A stretch of DNA of 64,000 nucleotides from Candidatus Poribacteria bacterium (GCA_028820635.1 JAPPIG010000108.1:49733-113732); one strand, 5' to 3'. Shown: positions 27,682 to 37,125, counted from the stretch's first letter. Program-made: numbers and translations. The notes: generated from the letters alone by a model not told the origin.

Positions 27682-29115
27682 CTAACGTTTTGTTGTTGCT
27701 ACATACTTATTGGGTTGATTAGAATTATCTTGGCTGATTTGTTCGGCACTTCCTAAAAACTTTTCAATACCTTGTACGATAGCAGCCGCTAATTGCTGTT
27801 GATAAGCATCCGATGTGAGTTTTCTTCCTTCTGTGGGATTCGTCACAAACCCCGTTTCAACGAGAATGGCGGGAACACTTGTACCGATGAGTACAACAAA
27901 ACGTGCGTGTTTAACACCACGATCTGCTGCGCCTGTTGATGCGACTAATTCTTGCTGCACATACTTTGCCAACCGACGGCTATCCTTACTTTTACTCTCT
28001 ACTATCAATCCTTTTAAAAGTGATTCCAATTCTTGTATACTATAGCCGGAATTTGCATTTTCTCTTGCTGCAATGATTTCAGCGTTTTTATCAGTGCTCT
28101 TTACATCCAAATAGTAGGTTTCTATCCCATTGGCTTGTCGATTTTCGCTCGCATTTGCATGAATGCTCAAAAATAGGTCTGCCTTGTGTCTCGTCGCAAA
28201 TGCCGTGCGTTCCTTTAGTGGAATAAAACGGTCAGTTTCCCGTGTTAGCAGAACAGTGTAGCCTTTTGCCCTTAAAATCGCACCGATTTTCTTTGAGAGA
28301 CTGAGCACAATAGGTTTCTCAATGATATCCCCCCTACCGCCACCCGGGTCTTTTCCTCCGTGTCCAGCATCTATTACGATTGTCTTAGCGGTTAATCCGA
28401 ATTCACGTGTAAAGGATCCGGGCGTTAATGCCTCTGGATCTGCGACAGGTGGCTTTACTTGTGGTTTCGGTTCTATTTTCGGTTGAGTAGGGGTTTTATC
28501 GGGTATTTTTACGGGATTTTGTGGGGTTTTTAACTCCTGAAGTTCTTTAGATGCAGTGGACACTATTTCCTTTTTCGCTGCGGATTCAACAATCTCAACA
28601 TAAAGCGTTTCGGCACGTGTTTTGTATCCATGTTGTGCATAAGTACGCCCCAATTCCAACAACGCCTCTGCTGCTATATCTTTACCAGCATATCGGTTTG
28701 TAACAATCTGATAGTGGTGCGATGCGCGAGCGGAATCACCTATCAGCGTGTAGCAGCAGGCAATCCAATAGTGTGCTTGGGGCAAATGCTCCGAATCTGG
28801 ATGGGTGTAAATTAGTCTTCTAAATGCTGCAATGGCGCTTTGCGGTGCCTCTGAATCCCCTGCTTTAATACACCAAACCCAGCAAGAAGCAATAGCATAT
28901 TGGGCATCATCCGCTGATTCACTTCCTGCATCCCTGCGAATAACGTTCTCGAATTCCGAAATTAACCCATGCCATTCGTCAAGGGTCGCGTTTTTTTCTC
29001 CGCTTGTATAGTTGTAATGCCGATCTGCTAACTCATTATAAGTCGGCATGGTAGTGCAGCCTGAAGATATGACTGCCAACAATAGAATTACTATCCAAAC
29101 ATAACACGGTTTCAT
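27682..29115 (-). CDS. N-acetylmuramoyl-L-alanine amidase lipoprotein with TPR-like domain
   Basis: This 477-residue lipoprotein has a leader ending in ISSGC, a TPR/YbgF-like helical region (QYAIASCWVWC, AHYWIACCYTLIGDSARASHHYQ), a Pro/Lys linker, then an Amidase_3 (AmiA/AmiC) zinc amidase domain. Metal and catalytic landmarks are TIVIDAGHGGKDPGG (His), EKPIVLSLS (Glu), FLSIHANAS (His), and the late PAILVETGFVTNPTEG (Glu). It cleaves the amide bond between MurNAc and the peptide stem, as in daughter-cell separation. The TPR-like part probably binds partners. A GGAGGAGT ribosome site precedes the ATG. Confidence 0.92.
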   Translation of the reverse strand: MKPCYVWIVILLLAVISSGCTTMPTYNELADRHYNYTSGEKNATLDEWHGLISEFENVIRRDAGSESADDAQYAIASCWVWCIKAGDSEAPQSAIAAFRRLIYTHPDSEHLPQAHYWIACCYTLIGDSARASHHYQIVTNRYAGKDIAAEALLELGRTYAQHGYKTRAETLYVEIVESAAKKEIVSTASKELQELKTPQNPVKIPDKTPTQPKIEPKPQVKPPVADPEALTPGSFTREFGLTAKTIVIDAGHGGKDPGGGRGDIIEKPIVLSLSKKIGAILRAKGYTVLLTRETDRFIPLKERTAFATRHKADLFLSIHANASENRQANGIETYYLDVKSTDKNAEIIAARENANSGYSIQELESLLKGLIVESKSKDSRRLAKYVQQELVASTGAADRGVKHARFVVLIGTSVPAILVETGFVTNPTEGRKLTSDAYQQQLAAAIVQGIEKFLGSAEQISQDNSNQPNKYVATTKR

Positions 29116-29391
29116 GAATTTGACTCCTCCACATGTTTATTATGACATACATGTCCGCAAACTCCATAATAATATGCGGAAATATGATCTTTCTTTGTAA
29201 TTTTTTAAGGTATCTAAAGCATGACATAAAACGAAATATCTTCATCTTTCGTTACCAAATTGTGTTACGAAATCCAATTTGTACTCGCACCCCAAGAAAC
29301 CCTACACACCCATTTCTCTGTTGATTTTCTCTCCAATCCATGTTAAACTAACCATCTCACAACTGACGCCAAACACAACAGAAGGATACCA

Positions 29392-30096
29392 ATGGAACTC
29401 ACTCCGCAAGAAATTCAATTGTTTCGGCACAACGGCTTCATTAAATTTCCAACGCAACTCTCTAAAGATCATGTAGAGGCACTTAAAGCAGCAGCGTTAA
29501 AAGACATAGAAGAAGCCGTGGAACCTGTGGCACGACAAGGTGACAGGATCATCCGAATCTCCGCTGTCTGGCAGCGCGGCGGAATCTTCCAAGAAACTAT
29601 TACTTGCGATGATATCCTTAACCCATTGGAATCGTTATTGGGCCCGAATATAGAATTTGTACTGAATCGTCACAACCACATCTATCTTCGAGATGCAGGT
29701 TCGACGCATTCGCTTGAGCTTCATCGCGATGTCCGTCACTGGTCACGGACGATTGCGACTGTCCTAATCTACTTGGAAGAAACAAATTTTGAGAACGGCT
29801 GCACGCGAATTGTTCCAGGGTCGCATCATCTTCCTGCTTTCGCGCATCTTGAGGATGAAACAATTCAGCAAATTGCAGCCAGCCAAGCGATTCCGTTGCC
29901 GATGCCAGCAGGCGGTTTACTTGCTATTGATAGCATGATAATCCACTCGGCTGGAATCAATCGCACAGATAGGACACGGATGAGTATGACACTCGGTTAC
30001 CATAGTGCGGATGAACTCGCGTCAGGAGACAATCCAAAGAAAGTGCTTGTCCGCGGTACGCGACCTTACCGTGGAAATGACGAACCACGGAAATGA
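29392..30096 (+). CDS. Phytanoyl-CoA dioxygenase family protein
   Basis: This 234-residue Fe(II)/2-oxoglutarate-dependent oxygenase has the jelly-roll fold. The iron ligands appear as H111-R-D113 in LELHRDVRHW and H185 in MIIHSAGINRTDRTR; R195 would hold the 2-oxoglutarate carboxylate. These enzymes hydroxylate small molecules, and the family is expanded in Poribacteria-like genomes. The substrate is unknown. An AAGGATACC site precedes the ATG. It is followed on the same strand by the tRNA-Val/tRNA-Asp pair. Confidence 0.9.
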   Translation: MELTPQEIQLFRHNGFIKFPTQLSKDHVEALKAAALKDIEEAVEPVARQGDRIIRISAVWQRGGIFQETITCDDILNPLESLLGPNIEFVLNRHNHIYLRDAGSTHSLELHRDVRHWSRTIATVLIYLEETNFENGCTRIVPGSHHLPAFAHLEDETIQQIAASQAIPLPMPAGGLLAIDSMIIHSAGINRTDRTRMSMTLGYHSADELASGDNPKKVLVRGTRPYRGNDEPRK

Positions 30097-30177
30097 TTTG
30101 TATTGACGAAGGTTTATTCTACTATTGGTGCAACTCATAAGCGATGTCCAAAAAACTTGTCAAAAAATCAGATTTTC

Positions 30178-30206
30178 TTGACAAACCGAAATCTATGTGT
30201 TATACT
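30178..30206 (+). promoter_or_regulatory. Promoter of the tRNA-Val/tRNA-Asp unit
   Basis: TTGACA and TATACT are separated by 17 bp, the closest match to the sigma-70 consensus in the window. Transcription would start about 36 bases before tRNA-Val and may continue into serS. Confidence 0.65.
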
Positions 30207-30248
30207 TAATAGCGTCCTTGAGATGGGATGCGAATGCAATCTCATTTT

Positions 30249-30322
30249 GGGCGGGTAGCTCAGGTGGCTAGAGCGACAGCCTTACAAGCTGTAGGTCACA
30301 GGTTCAAGTCCTGTCCCGCCTA
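30249..30322 (+). tRNA. tRNA-Val (anticodon TAC)
   Basis: The cloverleaf has acceptor GGGCGGG/CCCGCCT (with a G-U first pair), D arm GCTCAGGTGGCTAGAGC, anticodon loop CTTACAA (TAC at 30283-30285) and T arm ACAGGTTCAAGTCCTGT. The discriminator is A; CCA is not encoded. Confidence 0.95.
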
Positions 30323-30341
30323 CTTGTTAGGGATTCCTTAT

Positions 30342-30416
30342 GGGCTCGTGGCGCAGTTGGTTTAGCGCGCCTGCCTGTCACGCAGGAGGTCGCGGGTTCA
30401 AGTCCCGTCGGGCCCG
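30342..30416 (+). tRNA. tRNA-Asp (anticodon GTC)
   Basis: The cloverleaf has acceptor GGGCTCG/CGGGCCC, anticodon loop CTGTCAC (GTC at 30377-30379) and T arm GCGGGTTCAAGTCCCGT. The discriminator is G, the identity base expected for tRNA-Asp; CCA is not encoded. It is 19 bases downstream of tRNA-Val. Confidence 0.95.
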
Positions 30417-30538
30417 TTTATATTTGAAGAATTAGCCACAGGTTGTGTCTTACAACACTGTGGTTTTTTCGTTACAGGACACACCGAATCTCACTTGTGA
30501 ATGCCATAACCAATACTCATAACAGGAGCAGTACTGCA

Positions 30539-31828
30539 GTGCTTGACCTCAAATTTATTCGCGAAAATACCGAAGCCGTCCGTCAAATGTTAGCAGATCG
30601 CCACGCTGATGCCGACTTAGACCAACTGATTGAACTGGATACGCGCTGGCGTGAAAACTTGACGCACACACAAACTCTCCAAGCGCATCAAAATCAGGTT
30701 TCACAACAAATTGCCCAATTAAAAAAGGAAAAACAGGACGCAACAGAGACGATTGCGGAGATGCGGAAACTCTCCCAAGAAATCAAGGAGCGTAACGCAG
30801 AGGCAAACGATCTTAAAGTTGAGATAGACTCCATCTGTTTGACTATCCCGAATATGCCAGAAGCAAGCACACCTTTTGGCACGGGTGAAGCGGATAACAT
30901 TGAAATTAAGACGTGGGGTGAACTGCCAAATTTTGACTTTGAACTCAAACCGCATTGGGAAATTGCGGAAACGTTAGATATTGTCGATTTTCAACGCGGA
31001 GCGAAGGTTGCAGGTAGCAACTTCGTTGTTTTCAAAGGATTAGGAGCGCGATTGGAACGTGCTTTGATCCAGTTCATGCTTGACTTACATACAACCCAAC
31101 ACGGCTATACTGAGGTTTCTCCTCCATTTCTCGCGAACCGTCCCACAATGACAGGGACAGGTCAAATCCCAAAATTAGAGGCGGATATGTATCGGTGCGA
31201 CAGAGACGAAGAAAACCCTGATAGCGATCTGTTCCTGATTCCGACCGCCGAAGTGCCAGTAACCAACCTCTTTGCCGGTGAAATATTGTCTGCTGAAGAT
31301 TTGCCTATTTACTATACTGCTTACACGCCATGTTTCCGTCGGGAAGCAGGTGCGTATGGAAAGGATACACGCGGCTTGCAGCGAATCCATCAATTTGACA
31401 AAGTAGAGATGGTGAAGTTCACCACACCTGAAACTTCTTATGCAGAACACGAAACGCTTTTAGAAAATGCGGAAAGTGTTTTGCAGGCACTCGGTTTGCC
31501 GTATCGTGTTGTACAGCATTGCACGGTAGAGCTCTCCTTTGCTGCCGCGAAATGCTACGATATTGAGGTCTGGGCACCAGCAGGAGAAAAGTTTTTAGAG
31601 GTTTCTTCTTGTAGTAATTTTGAGGCGTTCCAAGCGCGCCGTGCGAATATCCGATACCGTCCAGAAGCTGGTGCAAAACCAGAATTTATCCACACGCTCA
31701 ATGCATCTGGAACTGCGCTACCGCGTGTCGTTATCGCACTTCTTGAAACCTATCAAAATCCGGATGGCACAGTGCGTGTGCCTGCTGTGTTGCAACCTTA
31801 TATGGGTGGTTTAAAGCAGATTAGTTAA
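30539..31828 (+). CDS. serS: Seryl-tRNA synthetase (GTG start)
   Basis: This 429-residue class II synthetase charges tRNA-Ser. The N-terminal (M)LDLKFIRENTEAVR is followed by the tRNA-binding coiled coil (LQAHQNQVSQQIAQLKKEKQ...), then motif 2 (TPCFRREAGAYGKDTRGLQRIHQFDKVEM) and motif 3 (LNASGTALPRVVIALLETYQ). I chose the GTG because the conserved protein begins there and CAGGAG lies 11 bases upstream; the frame extends 32 codons further back to 30443 without homology. It lies about 120 bp after tRNA-Asp. Confidence 0.94.
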   Translation: MLDLKFIRENTEAVRQMLADRHADADLDQLIELDTRWRENLTHTQTLQAHQNQVSQQIAQLKKEKQDATETIAEMRKLSQEIKERNAEANDLKVEIDSICLTIPNMPEASTPFGTGEADNIEIKTWGELPNFDFELKPHWEIAETLDIVDFQRGAKVAGSNFVVFKGLGARLERALIQFMLDLHTTQHGYTEVSPPFLANRPTMTGTGQIPKLEADMYRCDRDEENPDSDLFLIPTAEVPVTNLFAGEILSAEDLPIYYTAYTPCFRREAGAYGKDTRGLQRIHQFDKVEMVKFTTPETSYAEHETLLENAESVLQALGLPYRVVQHCTVELSFAAAKCYDIEVWAPAGEKFLEVSSCSNFEAFQARRANIRYRPEAGAKPEFIHTLNASGTALPRVVIALLETYQNPDGTVRVPAVLQPYMGGLKQIS

Positions 31829-31843
31829 TTGAGAATTCAAACT

Positions 31844-32031
31844 ATGAAATTTAACTATTACCCAGAACCGACTCACTATATATCAATTTGTCCGAGCAAC
31901 CCAGCGTGGAGAGTTTAGAAATTTCAGAAGGTGTACTTCTTGATTATGATGCCGATGGTAAACTTGTCGGTATTGACATTGATAATGTCAGCAGCAAAGT
32001 TGAAATGGAAAAACTGATTCCTAATTCTTAA
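31844..32031 (+). pseudogene. DUF2283 gene with one-base frameshift
   Basis: The ATG frame reads MKFNYYPEPTHYISICP and stops after 24 codons. Shifting by one base after PE gives SLYINLSEQPSVESLEI, then SEGVLLDYDADGKLVGIDID and an ending KLIPNS, a typical DUF2283 protein. Restoring one A in GAACCG would make a continuous 62-codon gene. It is either a true pseudogene or a sequencing or assembly error. It ends two bases before the restriction endonuclease-like gene, as if it were part of that operon. Confidence 0.75.
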
Positions 32032-32033
32032 CT

Positions 32034-33029
32034 ATGGGCAATAAAATGGCAAAGACTACCGATGAGAAGGTGAATACCGTCATAAAGCATAATACTTTTT
32101 GGTATAATGATAGAGCGTTTGAGGAAAATTATGAAGCACACATCACCGCTCTAAAGGAAACTTTGCTTGTCCTGAGAAACCAAATACAAAACAAAGGTCT
32201 TACCAAAGAATTACTTGACAACCTAATTTCCGAAAAGGCAAACGGATTGAAGGTTCTATTGGCTTTGACAGGATTTTCAAATGAACATTTCAAGCGATTG
32301 ATTACATTTATCAGAGTCGTTGACGATGGAGAACTCTCACAACTTTCTTGTAGAAACCTATGGATAGATGAAGCTGAGTTAGACGAGACAGGCATAACAG
32401 AATGGCAAGATGCCAAAATTCAAAACAAAATTCAAACTTGTGCCGATTTTAGGAGAGGAATCGTCAATCTGTTCTATGAAGGTTCTACGATTCCTGTACT
32501 TGCCAAAACTCTTCCGCTTTTTGAGCTAAAAAAGTTAAGCGTTTCTAAACTTAATTTTGAAGTTGAGGCGATGATTGATACATTGATTCGGTATAAAGAG
32601 AAGGGTTCTTACTCAGGAAAAGCACAAAATAATGCCGAAGTCGTCATTAGGAACCTATTAGAAAAAATGGAAATCAGTTTTGAACAAAGTGTAGACTTGG
32701 ATAAGTTAAGAGAACACGCTCCAAACGAAAAGCGTACAATGGATTTTATCATACCCAACAGAGAAAAACCACAAGTAATTATTGAGTCTTCATATTCTAA
32801 AACAACGTCCTCTGGACAAGGTGATAAAGCAAAAACTGAGATCGCTATCAGAAATCTCCTCACTGACCATTATCCCAAAGCACACTTTTGGGGATTTGTT
32901 GATGGTATAGGTTGGTATGTTCGTAAAAAGGATTTGCGAAGGATGACCGAAGCGTTTGAAGATGTCTTCACTTTAGAAGAATCAGAACTTAAACGTTTCC
33001 AAGAGTCGCTAATTGCCGTTTTAAAATAA
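32034..33029 (+). CDS. Putative type II restriction endonuclease
   Basis: This 331-residue protein precedes a DNA methyltransferase by 40 bp, and on that basis I call it a restriction enzyme. The N-terminal half is helical (LKVLLALTGFSNEHFKRLITFIRVV). Residues of about 235-265 read RTMDFIIP...VIIESSYSKT, a D...E-x-S arrangement compatible with the PD-(D/E)xK nuclease fold, followed by AKTEIAIRN and HFWGFVDGIGWYVRK. I could not match it to a named family. A start two codons downstream (MAKTTDEK) is also possible. The region is more AT-rich than its neighbours, consistent with transfer. Confidence 0.6.
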   Translation: MGNKMAKTTDEKVNTVIKHNTFWYNDRAFEENYEAHITALKETLLVLRNQIQNKGLTKELLDNLISEKANGLKVLLALTGFSNEHFKRLITFIRVVDDGELSQLSCRNLWIDEAELDETGITEWQDAKIQNKIQTCADFRRGIVNLFYEGSTIPVLAKTLPLFELKKLSVSKLNFEVEAMIDTLIRYKEKGSYSGKAQNNAEVVIRNLLEKMEISFEQSVDLDKLREHAPNEKRTMDFIIPNREKPQVIIESSYSKTTSSGQGDKAKTEIAIRNLLTDHYPKAHFWGFVDGIGWYVRKKDLRRMTEAFEDVFTLEESELKRFQESLIAVLK

Positions 33030-33069
33030 TACTGCGTTAATCTCATATCTGAATTATTCGAGGTGTCCT

Positions 33070-34041
33070 ATGGAAAAATTTCTCAACCAAATCATCCGCG
33101 GCGATTGTATAGAAGTAATGCAGCAAATTCCTTCAGACAGTATTGATGTTACGTTTGCCGATCCACCTTTCAACCTTAAAAAGAATTATAGCACTTACAA
33201 GGACCAAAAGAACACAGATGATTATCTCAGTTGGTGTAAACAGTGGATTCTTGAAATGGTGAGAATAACAAAACCGAGTGGATCAATATTCTTACACAAT
33301 ATCCCAAAATGGCTTACCTATTACGCTGAGTTCCTAAACGAAGTTGCAGATTTTCGTCACTGGATCGCATGGGACGCGCCGACTGCACCTATGGGAAAAA
33401 CTTTGCAACCGTCGCACTACGGCATCTTGTTTTACGCAAAGAATCAACAAGAAAACAAATTTTATGAAATCCGTTATCCACATAAGCGATGTCGGAAATG
33501 TGGATACTTGTTAAAAGACTACGGTGGGAAAAAGAAAATTTTACACCCATTCGGACCTCTCGTCTCTGATATCTGGTCAGATATTCACCGCATTCGTCAT
33601 AATAAACATAGAGACCCACACCCATGTCAACTGCCAGTGCATCTTTTAGAACGTATTATTTTGATGAGCACAGATGAAGGTGACGTAGTTCTGGACCCGT
33701 TTATGGGCACCGGTACAACAGCAGTGGCAGCTGCAAGATTGGGAAGGAACGTTATCGGCATAGATATTGACTCTGAATATGTAGAAATCACTAAAAAGAA
33801 ATTAGCACAAGAATCCCCAAACTCTAAAATTGAGGATATCTGGGTAAGTTTTTATCTTGGGGAAATTGTTACAATTGCTGATAAAGACTGGGAAGCATTG
33901 AAGTCGTCCTTTGTAATACCGGAAGACATGAGACGCATTGACTTTGAAAAAATCAAAGCCAATGGCGGAATAACTGCAACGCCACCTCAGTCCCTTCAAC
34001 TTCCTTTGGGTCTTGAGGAGGAAAGTTGTGACTGCTATTAG
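33070..34041 (+). CDS. Type II DNA methyltransferase, beta-class N6-adenine/N4-cytosine type
   Basis: This 323-residue protein has motif IV as ADPPFNL near residue 31 and the SAM-binding motif DPFMGTGTTAVAA near residue 218, the beta-class order (DPPY/F before FxGxG). DPPF is compatible with adenine-N6 methylation, with cytosine-N4 as the alternative. A CRKCGYLLKDYGG insert may be a small Zn or structural element. The ~70-residue C-terminal tail ends in ESCDCY. Its role would be to protect host DNA at the site cut by the adjacent enzyme; the recognition site is unknown. It is convergent with bioB, with the stop codons almost touching. Confidence 0.9.
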   Translation: MEKFLNQIIRGDCIEVMQQIPSDSIDVTFADPPFNLKKNYSTYKDQKNTDDYLSWCKQWILEMVRITKPSGSIFLHNIPKWLTYYAEFLNEVADFRHWIAWDAPTAPMGKTLQPSHYGILFYAKNQQENKFYEIRYPHKRCRKCGYLLKDYGGKKKILHPFGPLVSDIWSDIHRIRHNKHRDPHPCQLPVHLLERIILMSTDEGDVVLDPFMGTGTTAVAAARLGRNVIGIDIDSEYVEITKKKLAQESPNSKIEDIWVSFYLGEIVTIADKDWEALKSSFVIPEDMRRIDFEKIKANGGITATPPQSLQLPLGLEEESCDCY

Positions 34042-34042
34042 G

Positions 34043-35140
34043 TTATGTATTGGATTTCATTCGCGGACGAAGCATTTCTAACTCTTTGAGAAGCACTCCT
34101 CCCTGTTCAGTCTGTAGTTGTTCTGATATTTCGGAATTTGTCTCAACGGTAAACCCCGCATCCTCTATCATCTGCAGTGTGCGTAAAGATTCCTTCCCTG
34201 TTGCATTAAGATAACCTTCCAAAAACATTGAATTCGCGGGATAGAGCGCCATGACCTCCATACCTCGCAGATGGTGTTCCCTACCTGCCGCTACCCGTAT
34301 CTCTGCACTCGGATTTAGGAGTCGATACAAACATAATACACGTAAACAGTAGTCAGGTGTTAAGGTAGTAGGCACAAGCTGTGGGGTTCTCGTAAACGAT
34401 TCTGACAACTGCGTGCCATCAATCGGTAAGAAAAAGTTGACAGGAATTGAGGCTACTTCCAATCTGCGGAGTTCCTTTGCCACCCTAATTAAATCGCTAT
34501 TTTCTTCACCCATACCAACAATCACACCTGAGCAGCAGGCAAGACCAACAGCCTGTGCAGCACGTAGCGTATCCATTCTATCCTGATAGGTATGTGTGCT
34601 ACATATTTTCGGATAGTGTGATTCTGAAGTGTTAAGATTGTGGTTTAATCTGTCCAATCCCGCTTCCTTTAATGTGCGCGCAGCGGGTTCATCAATCAAT
34701 CCCACAGATAAACACACCTCAATCGGGTACCGTGATTTTACCGTTTGGATTAATTGCGCGAGTTGTGTAACTCGTTTAGGACTTGGTCCGCGTCCACTCA
34801 TCACTACGCAGTAGCGGTACGCGCCAGACTGATAGGCGCGTTCTGCCTCAGCCAGAACTTCGGCTTCGGGTTTTAAGGAATAGGTATCAATATCTGTCGT
34901 TGCAGTTTTTGCTTGCACGCAATAGTGGCAGTCCTCTGGACAATTGCCGTTCTGTGCGTTATTGAGAATATGCAGTTGGACTGTGTTTTGAAAATATGTT
35001 TTGCGAACCTGATACGCAGCGTCCAACAACGGCAGTAATTCTACTTCCGAGGCGGATAATATCTTATCACAACAAGAATCTGAGAGTAGTTCTTCGTCAA
35101 GACTTGTCGCTGTTAATCTGTGATAGAATGTAGATTCCAT
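34043..35140 (-). CDS. bioB: Biotin synthase
   Basis: This radical-SAM enzyme inserts sulfur into dethiobiotin. The 365-residue protein has the CxxxCxxC motif at C67, C71 and C74 (GNCPEDCHYC). Further landmarks are YCVVMSGRGPS, VCLSVGLIDE, LDRLNHNLNTSESHYPKI, GLACCSGVIVGMGE and VPVNFFLPIDGTQL-like segments. Length is near the usual 320-350. It is the last gene of a minus-strand run with 9- and 10-bp gaps (hypothetical, pyrK-like, bioB). Confidence 0.92.
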   Translation of the reverse strand: MESTFYHRLTATSLDEELLSDSCCDKILSASEVELLPLLDAAYQVRKTYFQNTVQLHILNNAQNGNCPEDCHYCVQAKTATTDIDTYSLKPEAEVLAEAERAYQSGAYRYCVVMSGRGPSPKRVTQLAQLIQTVKSRYPIEVCLSVGLIDEPAARTLKEAGLDRLNHNLNTSESHYPKICSTHTYQDRMDTLRAAQAVGLACCSGVIVGMGEENSDLIRVAKELRRLEVASIPVNFFLPIDGTQLSESFTRTPQLVPTTLTPDYCLRVLCLYRLLNPSAEIRVAAGREHHLRGMEVMALYPANSMFLEGYLNATGKESLRTLQMIEDAGFTVETNSEISEQLQTEQGGVLLKELEMLRPRMKSNT

Positions 35141-35149
35141 TTCTATTTA

Positions 35150-35974
35150 TTAAATTTCCCATGCAATATCTTTGGCATTAAAAACAGGACCTTCGGTGCA
35201 AACACGCTGATACTCAATCTGATCTGCATCAATACGGACAGGACAAACACACCCAAGACATACACCCATCGCACACCCCATCCTATTTTCCATAGCAACT
35301 TGTGTAGGAACTTCAAATTCTGTTGTAATCTTTGAGACAGCGGCGAGCATGGCGTGTGGTCCACAAGCGTAAATTGTTGGACGATTCAAACTATTTTTCT
35401 TGAGCATGTCTGTTAGAATATCGGTAACAAACCCGTGATGTCCTACACTTCCATCATCGGTAGCGATATGCACCGCAACGCCTATTGCTTCCAAATCATC
35501 AACGCTCAACAGTCGCTCCTGATTTTGCGCGCCTACTAATCCGAACGTTTGTATACCACGATCACGCAATGCAACTGCAAGCAACATCAAAGACGCGATG
35601 CCCGCACCTCCGCCAACTAAAATTGCCGGTTGGGGTGTGTTCTCAATATCAAACGTATTTCCGAGCGGTCCCAATACATGCAACGACGTCCCTTTCGGCA
35701 TCTCTGATAACCGCTGTGTTCCTTCACCGATGATCTGATAGAGCATTGTAATTTGATGTCCGTCAACCGTATAGATTGTAAATGGACGACGAAGTAAAAG
35801 TCCTGTCCCATTCGAAATCAGGACATGAATAAATTGTCCTGGCTGTGCATACTGTGCAATCTCGGAACACTCACAACGTAATAGGTAATGATCTTCCGCA
35901 ACTCTCTCATTTGAGAGGATCGCAGTGTGAATGTCAAATCTGCTAACAGTCCCGTTATTTCGCATAGTCGTCAC
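35150..35974 (-). CDS. pyrK: Dihydroorotate dehydrogenase electron-transfer subunit-like flavoprotein
   Basis: This 274-residue protein of the ferredoxin-NADP reductase family has an FAD domain (QPGQFIHVL, LLLRRPFTIY), an NAD domain (PAILVGGGAGIASLMLLAVAL) and a C-terminal [2Fe-2S] motif CAMGVCLGCVCP followed by a distal Cys in YQRVCTEGPVF. That arrangement is PyrK, which passes electrons from PyrD to NAD. No pyrD is adjacent, so a role in another oxidoreductase complex is possible. It lies 9 bp upstream of bioB. Confidence 0.82.
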   Translation of the reverse strand: MTTMRNNGTVSRFDIHTAILSNERVAEDHYLLRCECSEIAQYAQPGQFIHVLISNGTGLLLRRPFTIYTVDGHQITMLYQIIGEGTQRLSEMPKGTSLHVLGPLGNTFDIENTPQPAILVGGGAGIASLMLLAVALRDRGIQTFGLVGAQNQERLLSVDDLEAIGVAVHIATDDGSVGHHGFVTDILTDMLKKNSLNRPTIYACGPHAMLAAVSKITTEFEVPTQVAMENRMGCAMGVCLGCVCPVRIDADQIEYQRVCTEGPVFNAKDIAWEI

Positions 35975-35984
35975 ATTTGCTATA

Positions 35985-36932
35985 TTACATCAGATATCTT
36001 AACTTATCATAACCCTGTTCGCGTTTTGCAGGGTTCTCAACCAAATTGACCAAAGTGTTAAATCCGTAAAGTGTCTTAATGCGATGTGTAAGTCGGGCGC
36101 GATCACGGCGAAGATCGCCGGACTGCCAATATACTGGTAGACGCGGATCATATTTTGTTGGTGTTTCCGCGCCGAGTTCATCTGCTATATTCGGCAATGT
36201 TTTCCATAACTGTAGATGTTGATAATGTGCTGCCAAACCTGTAACGGCAGGTTCCCGATAGCCATTGTGTGCTAATTCAACGAGTGCTGCAGCGTGATTG
36301 ATAACATGCCAGAGGCCGCCGAAGCCTTGCCGACGTTCTGGAGCATGTTGAATCAACGTGTCTAACACAGTTGTTGCCATCGTCTGTAAATCAGTATAGG
36401 GTGGGAAGGTATCATCCTCGGATAACGCAACTTTGCGTCCATCAATCCGTCCTCTTTCCTTCCCGTAATAGGCGACACCAGGAGTTACACCATTGAAACC
36501 GGCAATCAGTTTTCGGATACCATCAGTAATGGCTGGGGTAGCAAACTCAGGATGACGCTTAAGCGCACGGACCGCTATTGAGGCAAAAATTACATTATGC
36601 CCAGATTGCCGAGTCTGATCAATATTGTTTGCCAGCGCATCAGCAATTCCATCAATCAGATTTTCTTGAGACCTTTGTTTCGGAAACGGTTCAAACATCT
36701 CATCTACTGAAACGCTTGCACTTTTCTTAGGACCAAAAACTGATTGACCACGGATAATACGATCCAACTCCGCTTCAATTCCTGCACAGACTTTCTCATC
36801 AAGGTTGGGAAAGTTTTCAGTAATACAATACCCAGCGATGAGAGCAGCTCCAAGATGCCCCGCCATTGTGTTAACATGGTAGGCACGAGCCAGCGAGTTG
36901 AGTCCTTTGGCAAGATAATCCAAATCAATCAT
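35985..36932 (-). CDS. Uncharacterised helical protein
   Basis: I do not recognise this 315-residue protein. It is mostly predicted helix, has no signal peptide or membrane segment, and contains scattered His residues (AGHLGAALIAGY, GGLWHVINHAAALVELAHNGY). These faintly recall questin-oxidase-like proteins, but that is weak. It is ten base pairs upstream of the pyrK-like gene and probably co-transcribed with pyrK and bioB. Confidence 0.7.
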   Translation of the reverse strand: MIDLDYLAKGLNSLARAYHVNTMAGHLGAALIAGYCITENFPNLDEKVCAGIEAELDRIIRGQSVFGPKKSASVSVDEMFEPFPKQRSQENLIDGIADALANNIDQTRQSGHNVIFASIAVRALKRHPEFATPAITDGIRKLIAGFNGVTPGVAYYGKERGRIDGRKVALSEDDTFPPYTDLQTMATTVLDTLIQHAPERRQGFGGLWHVINHAAALVELAHNGYREPAVTGLAAHYQHLQLWKTLPNIADELGAETPTKYDPRLPVYWQSGDLRRDRARLTHRIKTLYGFNTLVNLVENPAKREQGYDKLRYLM

Positions 36933-37125
36933 AGTTATATCCCACTTCTGTTGATTAAGTTTAGCTTTGGTCTGTTAGTTTTTCAAAGTGGATACAATCA
37001 TTGCAATGCTCCTTAATTATACCACTGCTTGTAGGGGAAGGCAAGAAAACCTTGAACTGTATAAAAATTAAACAGGCGTGTCCTAAGGATAACGCCTGTT
37101 TAATATTTTCAAATCCATTGAATTA

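Noticed and set aside
35985..36932. Naming this protein a questin oxidase
   Set aside because: Only a few His-containing stretches resemble that family; not enough to assign it.
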